26,309 nucleotides of DNA, taken from positions 258,306-284,614 of the forward strand of contig PYSS01000035.1 in the NCBI GenBank assembly GCA_003049465.1, written 5' to 3'. The notes under the pieces were generated by a model. The model ran no database searches and was not told where the DNA came from. It saw only the letters and a list, made by a program, of their open reading frames with translations. Below, piece after piece: positions 18,071 through 26,309 of this stretch (positions are counted from its first letter, which is position 1; every line of letters begins with the position of its first letter). The position numbers and the translations under genes were made by a program. The stretch comes from Magnaporthiopsis rhizophila (taxonomy: Eukaryota > Ascomycota > Sordariomycetes > Magnaporthales > Magnaporthaceae).

Positions 18071-21000
18071 ATGTCAACTCTAACCGACTCGGAGCTCGAG
18101 AAGCTCTTCTCAGGGGCCCCGCAGTACTTCGCCCGCTCCGAGGGCCCCAACACGGGCGCGCCCAACCCCAGCGTTGCCTTCCCCTGGGACGAAAGCCTGG
18201 TCATCCGCGACCTTACCGACCACACCCAGATAGAGGATGAGGCATGGGGGTGCACCACGGCCCTGCCGCACATCACCCGCAGCCCCCGCAGGCCTGGGAG
18301 CAGTGGCAGCAGCAGCAGTGCGGGCAGCAGCAAGGGCAAGCGCGCCCACTTCTACCCCAAGTGCCACGAACGCCCCAACATGCTTAGCATGCACGGCCTG
18401 GAGAAGGGCACCGTCGGCTTCGCCGCCGCCATGGAGCTCGCCGTGTCCGATGCTCTCCAGGAGGAGCAGTTTGGCTTCGACGCCTCGGGCCACCGCGCCA
18501 ATGCGATTGTCGAGGCCCGCCAGAGGATGCTGACTTCCAAGGACGGGCTGCGGCACATGGAGGAGAGTGCCATCATGGAACAGCTGATCAAGAACGGCCA
18601 CAGATACGTGGCTAACAACATCCAAGACAACACGCTATCGACTTCTCTGTACAACGAGCTCTTCTTGCACATCCTCCACCCGCCCACTCGGGTTCTTGAT
18701 CACAGCGACCCCTATAGCCTCTCGGTTCAGATCCAGGCCCTGCTCAAGGTTCTGGGTGCTCCCAACGTCTGGATCGATTTTTCCCATGTCGAATGGCGTA
18801 TCCGCCTTGGCCAGATTCTCTGGAGCTCTTCTGCCGACTACTCGGAGCCTGAAGACGACGCTGAGGATATCGGCCCCGACACGCCAGCGGGACCAACCAA
18901 AGCCGAGATCCGCTCCGAGGAGCGTTACTGGCTGTTGCTGCAGATTCTCCTGGCGTGCGAGCTTTGGATTCGATTGGACGCCATCGTCGAGGCCGAGGAT
19001 GCGGGAGTTGGCCACATCAAGCCACGCCAGATCTACCGCTTCCAGCAGGAGGCGACGCCCTCGGTCAAGTGGTCCATGTTGATGGCCCGCGCGTGGCTTG
19101 AAAATATCGAGATTACCAAGGTGGATCCGCCCAAGCTTGGCGGGGATCTGGACGGCCATCAGCCGACGGGGTGGTTGGCGACACTGACCAAGCGCATGTC
19201 GTTGACCAGCGACCACAACAGCAGCGGAGCCGGGGGCAGCACTCAAGGCTCGCGGCCCACGTCTAGCCGCGTGGCCGAAGACCAACCCGCCTACCTGATG
19301 AAAGGAAAACATGGTCAGCGGCAGGTCGACGGGCTGACGCACTTTGCACGCCGCCTGAAGTGGCCCGAAATCGAGTCGTACGAGAACCGCGTCTCGACCA
19401 ACATCCGCGCCGTTGCCAACGGCACTACACCGCTAAACTCACCCCCTGCCAGCCCCTTGCCCACCAATGATACCCGCCGGTCGTCTTATTTTGGTGGCAC
19501 CTCGGGCATGTTTTCCAAGCACCTGGGCAACAATGCACATGTCAACACTCCCAATGGCAGTGCCGCCGGCAGCACCAAAGTTCCGCATATTGCCGACCAG
19601 ATCCGGCGCCAGCCTTCCAAGCGGCGCAAGATCTCGGCAGCACTACACCCTTCGGGCTGGCTTTCCAAGAGTTACGTCTCGGGCTTCATGCTCCCCGGCG
19701 AGGGCCTCAGCCACTTCATCATGTCGACCCTGCTCGAGAACGACGCCGAGGCGATGCGCCGGCTGGGCCCCGTGGCTAACCTCTGCGGGGGCTTCGTATA
19801 CTGCCAGAAGAGCTTCTGGAGCACAGCCTGCATTGTAGGCCGTGTCGTGGCGGCCGGCAAGGGTGCCGTTGAGTGCATGGGTTGGATCTCGACCGATGTC
19901 ACACCCCAAGGAATGGGTGACGGTTGGGTGAATATTGAGGTGGCCGAGTCGCAGGGTAAGCAAGAACGGGACATAACCGCTACCACACCCGTACCCCATT
20001 GACGCTTATATGGTTAGACAAGCTAACATTAGGGCGTGACCGTTAGGCGAATCAGCCCGCACGGGGAAACAGGCGAGGATTTGGGGCAAGCTCGCCGTTG
20101 AGAAGCAATCTTCGGTGCTTGGAGATGCCGATCCGGACTCAGTGTTCCCAGCCGACTTCATCATCCCCTTCGAGAACATCTACAAGGCGTCACAGCCTCC
20201 TTCGCTGTACATCGAACTGAAGGCCCTCAAGCTTTTTGCGCCGGTCGACTCGGTACACACGACGCCGACCGCGTCGGTACCTCAGAGTCCCTTGTCCGAT
20301 GTTACGCCTTCCACAATGGATACCGCCGCCACCAGCGTGGCGCCTGAAATCCACACGTACCCCGCGGCTGTAACCTTTTCGGTTGCAGAGGATTACGATG
20401 ACGGTGATATGGGCGTTGAGAAGGAGTACACCTTCTGCCTGTCTCACGACGTCTACTTCGTGACGGCGCACCCGTGTGTACCATCACAACACGTCAAGGT
20501 TCTCAAGTCACCCTCGAGCCCTACGATCCAGCAAATTGACCTCGATGGCGGAAGCACCAGCAGCGGCAGCAGCATGAGCGGGTTCGGCGGCAAGCCGTCG
20601 ACCAGTACCAACATCACGTGTAAGCACAGTCTTTTGTTTTATCTCATATCCTCTCATCAAAGGCAACAACAGACTACAATACGAGTGCAATTACCGCATG
20701 CTAATAGGTCATCTTTATAAAACAGGCCACCCGCTTCACAAATACTATACGTACACTGCCATTCACCTCTCGGAGCTCCTGGCCCGGCGAGACTCGACGC
20801 TTGAAGAGCTGCTGAATGAGCCGGGAGAGAACGCACACCGTCGTCCATCAATCACTCCCGGTCCGAATGCCAACAGACCGCCGCGTGTGCTTGTGATTGA
20901 TTGCATCACCGGATTCTTGCCCCAGCCACAGGAACACGAGATCCCACTGTCGCCCGTCGTGAGCCGGACGAGCTCTTTGAACATCAACTGGCCGCAGTCG

Positions 21001-21285
21001 CAGCAGCAGTCCCAGGTGTCGCCTCCTTCCTCTCCGCCGCGCGCAGGGTATGCCACGGGTGCCAACAACGCTACTGACGACCCGTCTTCGCCTTCAACGG
21101 CCCAGAAGATGCACTCGGAATCCCGGCGTCGCCAGTTCGGATCTGACATGGAGATCCTCGTCAGAGCGATCTGTGCTGAGAAGGGATGGGACGCCCTCAT
21201 CAGCCGCCGCAGAAGAGGCTGCCTCGCATGCGCCATTCGAGAAGCCGGCGCTCTCGGGTGGAAGGTTATCATCCGAGTGGACTAA
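18071..21285 (+). CDS. large fungus-conserved protein of unknown function, 3 exons
   Basis: I do not recognise a named function. Sequence such as MSTLTDSELEKLFSGAPQYF, the central IQALLKVLGAPNVWIDFSHV and the C-terminal SRRRRGCLACAIREAGALGW has the look of a family widespread in filamentous ascomycetes, possibly one labelled DUF8004 (from memory, unverified). Exons are 18071-19955, 20047-20619 and 20726-21285; introns of 91 and 106 nt have GTAAGC donors and CTAAC/CTAAT branch sites. The total is 1005 residues from this ATG. A Ser-rich loop lies about 76-90, a basic NLS-like RRQPSKRRK near 512-520, and variable Ser/Gly linkers near 370-400 and 470-510. There is no signal peptide or membrane segment. 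The frame is open upstream to 17876 and reads SPRSAFNPNKPLPSPPP and KKPVLKLARI, which looks coding, so the real start is probably further upstream. Confidence 0.82.
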
Positions 21286-22111
21286 GTCTTGTCTCTCACG
21301 GCCACCACTTTTGTGTGCTTTTGCTGCCATCCCTACCCTTCTCATCCCTTGATTTATCACACCATTTTCCTGTTTTATCTCTCACTATTTACATGTTGTC
21401 TTTTACGTTCCCAGTCGCGAGCGCAAAAAGGTTGATCAGCGAGGCGTTTCGATTGTACTGTGTTTTTGATCTGCCTCGACCGGGTTGCTCCTTTTTGGCT
21501 TCTCTTTTGGTTTCTCGGTGTATCACTCGCCACTCTCGTTATGAATGATGGAAGCTTTGTGGAACTTGACCTTTTTATCGCTATCTTTTTCTGTTCTGTT
21601 ATAATATGCCGAGCTTTTGAGACACCCAAAACGCTTGGCCACAGATATCATTGCGGCTTTGTGTTGGGCATGAGCTGTTGGGGAGTAACAAGGGGCAATC
21701 TCAAGTTACTTTTGTGGGGGAGTGCTGGCTAGCATGTCGGATGGGCTTTTCTTCTTTTTCTTTTTGCCTGTAATAGCTTCTGGCCGCCATCGGTCGTGAT
21801 ACCCTCCTTTGTTAAGCTGTACATACGTAGAGAAGTAAATTCACAACTCTTGAGGAATCCTGGGCTATACGCCTCGTCCTTTTGCTGACGGATAGGTCAA
21901 GGAAACAACCACGTGACGACTTCTGTTGAACTCCTTTATGCGGCAGGAGGTTGACAGCAAAAGAGCACTTTCTAGGCGGTAGGGTGGTCAGCAGATCAAG
22001 CAACTGGCCACTCACCATTTCTTGTTGACAGCCACTACTAAGAACATTGCGCGCGTCGACCTGCGGTGATGCAGCCAGCTTGCTAGCAGCCACACAGCAT
22101 CACATCCATTG

Positions 22112-22115
<4 letters not shown>
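21286..22115. other. intergenic region with the 3' flank of the unknown gene
   Basis: No gene is supported. The first few hundred bases are T-rich and likely contain the 3' UTR. Short open frames on both strands lack domains. Confidence 0.5.

Positions 22116-22188
<73 letters not shown>
22116..22188. repeat. (CA)n microsatellite, about 36 units
   Basis: An uninterrupted 73-bp alternating A/C run on the + strand, the longest simple repeat in the window. It is likely to be length-variable between strains. Confidence 0.97.
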
Positions 22189-22190
<2 letters not shown>

Positions 22191-23278
22191 TCTCGGTATG
22201 CTTAGGCTGGGAAGGCCGCCGTGTTTGCCCCTGTAGCCAGGATGCAGCCAGGCTGGGAGCCTTCTCGAGTGACCAAGTCAAAGCCCATCCCTTGGGGAAA
22301 GCATGATCATACCCGTCGTGACAAGGGGTGTCTATGGTCGTGCTGGTTCGTCAACATCAGGCCAGGGATGAGAGTATGCCCCAGTGCGCGCTCTTCTGCT
22401 CCAAGGCCGGGAGGAAGAAGCCGCGCGAAAAAAAAAAAATTCCAGAGAGCTTGCTAGGAGGGCCGCAAAAGGCAACCAAACGCCGTGTGGATAAAGCTCT
22501 TCCGGTTATCCAGCAAGTGCAGACTGTACTACGGACCGTCCACAGCATGTCCGGGGTCCCGCTCCCTTAACCAGTGTATGCTGACCGACCATGGACGTCC
22601 CGACCGGATCACGGGCCCTACTGGGGCGCCCCATCGCCGTGGCAGCCGGTTTTCGCGTTTGACGTGTACGAGAACTGAGCAAAGCTCGAGCGCACCGGAG
22701 CAAGCGAGTGTCGGCAAGACCAGCTCCAGACGGCGCTCGCGGCGCGGCGGGCCTTTGTGTGTGTGTACGTACAAAGCCCGTGCCCGTCGCTGCGGCGCAG
22801 GAAGGCTTGACGGAGAAGGAACCGTACGTGTGCCGATGAGGAGCAGCAGCAGCAGCAGGTAAGGCTGGAAGAGGCGCAGCGGAGAATATCTGCGCCAGTG
22901 CACATACAGGGGCTGCCTCTCGCCAGGCACTGGTGTCTTGGAGCAGTCGCATCATCCTCATTAGAGGTCCGCCTCCGCCGCGCCCTCTCAGCGTGCATGA
23001 GCCAAATCTGCCCATGAGGGGACCAGGAGCCTCGCATGGCGAGCGGTGATATATGTTGCAGTCGGCGTGGCGGAATGTAAAAACAGACCGCCACAGAGCC
23101 TAGACGTAGACGAAGGGAGGATTCCAAGAAAATGGCTTGTATTTTGATGTTCAGATTGCATCGCTATAAACTGTACCGCCCCAGACGGCCCCGTATTTGC
23201 ATCCATGCGTACCGTGCCATTCATAAAACTCTCCCCACACAATACTAAGGATATCAGAGAAACGCACGGCCATCTGGC
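22189..23278. other. intergenic region upstream of the CAB2 3' end
   Basis: About 1.1 kb with no supported gene. It is GC-rich with several overlapping open frames on both strands, none showing a domain. A run of 11 A (22429-22439) and an AGC trinucleotide run (22842-22857) are present. The 3' UTR of the ligase gene should begin just below 23279. Confidence 0.5.
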
Positions 23279-24511
23279 CTACGCAGTGTCCATCGCCCGG
23301 CTCTGGTACGACTCGACATGCCTCGAGTGCAGCTCCTGCACCGCGGGGATGATGAGGCTCTCGATCTCCACCTCGGGGTCGCCGTCGGGCAGCATGGCCG
23401 GGTCTAGAGGCTTCTCCTCCCCGGCGCCCTGGGCGGCAGCAGCAGCTGCCGGCACGACGCGGATCCAGCGGTCCGGGGCGGCGGGGGCGACAAAGACGAC
23501 CTCCCACTTGCGGGTGGCGAGCAGGTTGCCGATGACGAGGTGGTGCTGGTAGCGGTCGAGAGAGTAGCGGGCCTTGTGCACCAGGATGGCCGGGTCGGTC
23601 TCGAGCTTGAAGGACACGATCATGCCCTGGGGCGCCCAGCCGTCGACCAGGTTCTTGAGGAACTTGGGGACCGGGTCTAGGTCGACGATTAGACGCTTGG
23701 AGCGCGGGACGCGGGGGGACGAGTCGAAGTTGTCAAACGTCTCGCCGTCGTCGACCGTCGGTTGCGGCAGCGGCTCCTCGCCGTCTGGGAGTGGGGCGAT
23801 GGGCTCCGTCCGCCCGTGCCCCTGCTCCTGCTTTCGCTTCTTGTTGGCGGCAGGAGGGGCAGGACCAGCAGCACTAGTAGCAGCATCCAAGGCGTTGGTC
23901 GACTGTATCTTGTGCTCGGCCATGCGCTCGGGCGGGACGAAAAAGTCAGAGACGGCGGCGGCCAGGTACAGCAGGCCGCGGGGGCCGAGGGGCCGCATCA
24001 GGCGGGCGACGGCCCTCAGCTCGTACAGGTAGTCGGTGATGGTGACAAAGGGCAGCATCAGCAGCATGTTGCCCTGGCGGGCGGCGCGGTATTTGCGCAG
24101 GACGCCGAGCATGCGGGCGGCGTGCTCGGGGTTGGCGACGACGCGGCCGCTCCCCTCCGCCTCCTCGTGCAGGAAGTCGAGGAAGCAGGCGGTCGGGGTG
24201 TGGCTGTAGTGGCGCGAGTAGGGCAGCAGCGAGAACTGGCGGTGCAAAAAGATGACAGCGTAGCCGGCCTCGAGGAAGTACTCGGCCGAGGTGGCGCCGC
24301 GGGTGCCGGCGCTGAAGTTGTCGATGAAGCGCACCGTCTGGCGCTCCAGGGGCACCGTCGTGCCGCCCGAGGTAACCAGCACCACGCGCCGGCCGGCCGC
24401 CTGGTGGGCGTCGATGAAGGCTCGGGCGAGGGACTCGTGGGCGGCCAGGCCCTTTGGCGGCGGGTTGCTGCCAAAGTAGTGGTCCTCGGCGGCGTCTGGC
24501 GTCATGGTCAT
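23279..24511 (-). CDS. CAB2: phosphopantothenate-cysteine ligase (PPCS)
   Basis: Catalyses the second step of coenzyme A synthesis, joining cysteine to 4'-phosphopantothenate with nucleotide hydrolysis; cytosolic in fungi. A single exon gives 410 residues. The nucleotide-binding core reads VTSGGTTVPLE (46-56), then RFIDNFSAGTRGATSAE (61-77) and LHRQFSLLPYSRHYSH (89-104). YLAAAVSDFFVP (182-193) and DPVPKFLKNL (279-288) follow, then MIVSFKLETD (297-306) and a C-terminal HLVIGNLLATR. These are the eukaryotic PPCS signatures, without the fused CoaC decarboxylase found in bacteria. A low-complexity Ala/Pro/Asp-rich insert occupies about 202-267, and an Ala run about 354-360. Start 24511 is chosen; a second in-frame ATG two codons later is equally possible. 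The gene lies 210 bp downstream of, and in tandem with, the MFS gene, with its own promoter presumed in that gap. Confidence 0.93.
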   Translation of the reverse strand: MTMTPDAAEDHYFGSNPPPKGLAAHESLARAFIDAHQAAGRRVVLVTSGGTTVPLERQTVRFIDNFSAGTRGATSAEYFLEAGYAVIFLHRQFSLLPYSRHYSHTPTACFLDFLHEEAEGSGRVVANPEHAARMLGVLRKYRAARQGNMLLMLPFVTITDYLYELRAVARLMRPLGPRGLLYLAAAVSDFFVPPERMAEHKIQSTNALDAATSAAGPAPPAANKKRKQEQGHGRTEPIAPLPDGEEPLPQPTVDDGETFDNFDSSPRVPRSKRLIVDLDPVPKFLKNLVDGWAPQGMIVSFKLETDPAILVHKARYSLDRYQHHLVIGNLLATRKWEVVFVAPAAPDRWIRVVPAAAAAAQGAGEEKPLDPAMLPDGDPEVEIESLIIPAVQELHSRHVESYQSRAMDTA

Positions 24512-24721
24512 GATGTCTATTTACGGAAGGCTGTCTCGGGGGATTATGGTGATGGGTAAGATCACACCTCATTGATCAAATGGGAATAAATGTCTGGTGC
24601 TCTGTGAGTACCTATATTACGACACAGTGCGGGTCTCTAACACCCTGAAGCCGCCAAAATAATGCGCTGTAACCCCCGCATCTGCATATTCACTTTTCCA
24701 CAGTGAAGCCGCCTCCATCAC

Positions 24722-26143
24722 TCAGAACACCACCAGCGGGTTCCATCCAACAACATAAACCCGCGCCGCCACAAAGGCCACCAGCGACGCACAGTATAAC
24801 AAGCCCGTAAACAGTATCAGTCCCCAGTAGCGTCCACCCTCGGTCACGCCCACAATGCTGCCCGCGATGGGGATGCCGACGAGACAGGCGAACGACACGA
24901 GCGTGTAGGTGGTGGCGTAGTAGCGGCCGTAGTTTTGCGTCTTGCACAGGCGGCCGACGCACAGCGGCGCGAGGCTGATGTTTGTGCCGCTCGCGAAGCC
25001 GAACAGCACGGCGAAGACGACGATGCCGGCCGTCGTCCCGCCGGCCGGCCACCACACGGCCAGACAGGCGACGATAGACTGGACGATTGCCAGGATGTTC
25101 GCGTTGGCCGGGCCGATCACGTCGGCCCACCAACCGGGAAGCGCGCGCCCCAGCACCGACGCGGCGTTGAGCACCGTCATGATGCGGAACGAGAAGGTCT
25201 CGTCGAACCCCTGCGCGCGCGCGTACAGCGGCACGAAGCCGAGCGGCACGAAGAGCCCAAACTCCATGAGGAAGATGCCCAGCGTCGTGAGCGCAAACGC
25301 CGGGTCCCGCAGGATGCGCCAGTCGGGCCGCGCGCTGGCGTCCCGCGCGGGCGGGAGCCGGCTGCGCACCAGGAAGTTGGCCCCCAGGGCGAGGCAGCTG
25401 CTGACGAAACCCACGGCCCGGACCGACCACGCGAACCCGGCCCTCTCCAGCAGCGACGCCAGCAGCAGCGGGAACACGACGCCGCCCACGCCGCCGCCCG
25501 TCGACGCTATCCCCGTGGCCAACCCCCGACGCTCGCGGAACCAGTGGCCGATGGCCGTGATGGACGGCGTGAAGAGCAGCGCCGAGGCCGCGCCGTTGAC
25601 GAGCCCGAACACGACCATGAAGTGCCAGTACTCGACGCACACGCTGAGCAGCATGGTCCCCGTCATCAGCAGCGCCGTCCCCGTCGCCATCAGCCAGCGC
25701 GGGCCGTGCTTGTCGAAGATGGGGCCGACGTACAGGCCCAGGAAGAAGGCGAGGAAGGTGTAGACCGAAAAGATCCAGCCCGTCGCGCCCTCGGAGTAGG
25801 CCGACAGCTGGTGCTTGACCACGTACGACTGCAGCACCCCGATGGTGTTCATGAGCCCCAGCGACGCCACCAGCGCCATCCAGGACCCGAGCACCACCAG
25901 CCACGCGCGGAGGCCGCCTTCCGGGTACGTTTCTTCTTGCTGTTCTTGCTCTTGCGCATTCTCGTCCGCCACACCCCTCGGTGCTGCGTTGCTGGGGTGT
26001 GGTGGTCTCTGCTCCCTGCTCTCCACCGGGTTCGATTTCCGGCTCTCGTCTGCCGCCCGCTCCTCTCGCAGCGACGGCTCTGGCGGGGGACCCTTGTCTT
26101 GGCTCGCGTCGGCCGGGGACTTGCTTGTCTCTTCCTCGTCCAT
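24722..26143 (-). CDS. major facilitator superfamily transporter, monocarboxylate (MCT/Mch)-like
   Basis: Plasma-membrane or vacuolar carrier of the fungal monocarboxylate-porter-like MFS branch; the substrate is unknown, and family members move small organic acids or riboflavin. From ATG 26143 it is 473 residues in a single exon. A long hydrophilic, Glu/Gln/Ser-rich N-terminal tail (1-72) precedes YPEGGLRAWLVVLGSW, the family entry signature. About twelve hydrophobic segments follow, with a central hydrophilic loop near 261-278. The loop 2-3 motif GPIFDKHGPRW (140-150) is the MFS motif A equivalent. An in-frame ATG at 26179 would add 12 residues (MTRFSRCTPPVE), and the choice is open. The C-terminus GWNPLVVF is short. 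Two longer overlapping open frames on this strand use the wrong frame or non-ATG starts. Confidence 0.9.
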   Translation of the reverse strand: MDEEETSKSPADASQDKGPPPEPSLREERAADESRKSNPVESREQRPPHPSNAAPRGVADENAQEQEQQEETYPEGGLRAWLVVLGSWMALVASLGLMNTIGVLQSYVVKHQLSAYSEGATGWIFSVYTFLAFFLGLYVGPIFDKHGPRWLMATGTALLMTGTMLLSVCVEYWHFMVVFGLVNGAASALLFTPSITAIGHWFRERRGLATGIASTGGGVGGVVFPLLLASLLERAGFAWSVRAVGFVSSCLALGANFLVRSRLPPARDASARPDWRILRDPAFALTTLGIFLMEFGLFVPLGFVPLYARAQGFDETFSFRIMTVLNAASVLGRALPGWWADVIGPANANILAIVQSIVACLAVWWPAGGTTAGIVVFAVLFGFASGTNISLAPLCVGRLCKTQNYGRYYATTYTLVSFACLVGIPIAGSIVGVTEGGRYWGLILFTGLLYCASLVAFVAARVYVVGWNPLVVF

Positions 26144-26309
26144 CTCGACTGGTGGCGTGCAGCGAGAAAAACGGGTCATGCCGGACAGGCAATTTGGTTT
26201 TCTTCTTGTCTCTTCTTTTGTCGGTCCCCCCCAGTACTTTGCTCTGCGATCGACACCCCTCCCTACGTTCTTCAAACATCCAATAAAAAGAAGGATGATG
26301 GACTTGGGG
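26144..26309 (-). promoter_or_regulatory. upstream region of the MFS transporter gene (truncated by window edge)
   Basis: 166 bp precede the chosen start. On the minus strand it contains a TTTATTGG sequence near 26288-26281 and an alternative in-frame ATG at 26179. The promoter is probably only partly inside the window. Confidence 0.35.

Noticed and set aside
22012..22306. Open frames through the longer (CA)n tract on both strands
   Set aside because: These are repeat-driven translations only.
23762..24559. 265-codon + strand open frame over the CoA ligase gene
   Set aside because: Antisense shadow with Ala/Gly/Val bias and no domain; the opposite strand encodes clear PPCS motifs.
26027..26043. 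CCGGGTTCGATTTCCGG, another T-arm lookalike
   Set aside because: It lies inside the MFS N-terminal coding region and no other tRNA arms are present.
24690..26279. 529-codon minus-strand open frame overlapping the MFS gene in another frame
   Set aside because: Arg/Ala/Gly-rich out-of-frame translation; the neighbouring frame gives about twelve membrane segments and the MFS signature.
1..26309. CRISPR array, rRNA genes, biosynthetic cluster or viral remnants
   Set aside because: No spaced direct repeats, rRNA-like sequence, linked biosynthetic enzymes or viral protein motifs were seen; the genome is eukaryotic.

Overview
The window looks like nuclear DNA of a filamentous ascomycete (Pezizomycotina, most likely a Sordariomycete). 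Genes are well separated and GC-rich. They carry short introns with GTRNGY donors and CTAAC/CTAAT-type branch sites, and CT-rich stretches precede the likely transcription starts. The encoded proteins are typical filamentous-fungal ones. I could not place the species. There is no bacterial operon logic, CRISPR array, rRNA gene or complete autonomous transposon.

Layout. 1-2663: CT-rich leader, then an eight-exon Rap/Rsr1-type small GTPase gene (+). 2664-4471: intergenic DNA holding a tRNA-Arg(CCG)-like gene (-) interrupted by an extra 81 nt, a poly-T Pol III stop, a 21-bp palindrome and a 215-bp element with inverted ends. 4472-6325: single-exon secreted amidase-signature enzyme (+). 7047-9025: Ded1/DDX3-like DEAD-box RNA helicase (-) with a WG/GW-rich tail and probably a long spliced 5' leader reaching about 9.85 kb. 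10998-12244: IPI1, a 60S ribosome-assembly factor (-), divergent from a Roadblock/LC7 protein (+, 12647-13174). 13175-17600: mostly gene-free, with one (CA)n tract and one weak ORF. 18071-21285: a large three-exon fungus-conserved protein of unknown function (+) whose true start is unresolved. 21286-23278: gene-free, with a long (CA)n tract. 23279-24511: phosphopantothenate-cysteine ligase (CAB2, CoA synthesis, -). 24722-26143: monocarboxylate-type MFS transporter (-).

The genes are mainly independent housekeeping functions: polarity signalling, RNA helicase activity, ribosome biogenesis, dynein or Rag-type light chain, and CoA synthesis. Two accessory functions, a secreted amidase and an MFS transporter, sit among them. 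I see no gene cluster with a single pathway. The features most worth a second look are the split tRNA-like gene, the small inverted-repeat element beside it, the WG/GW tail of the helicase, the micro-exon structure of the GTPase gene, and the in-frame open stretch separated by a single stop from the large unknown protein.
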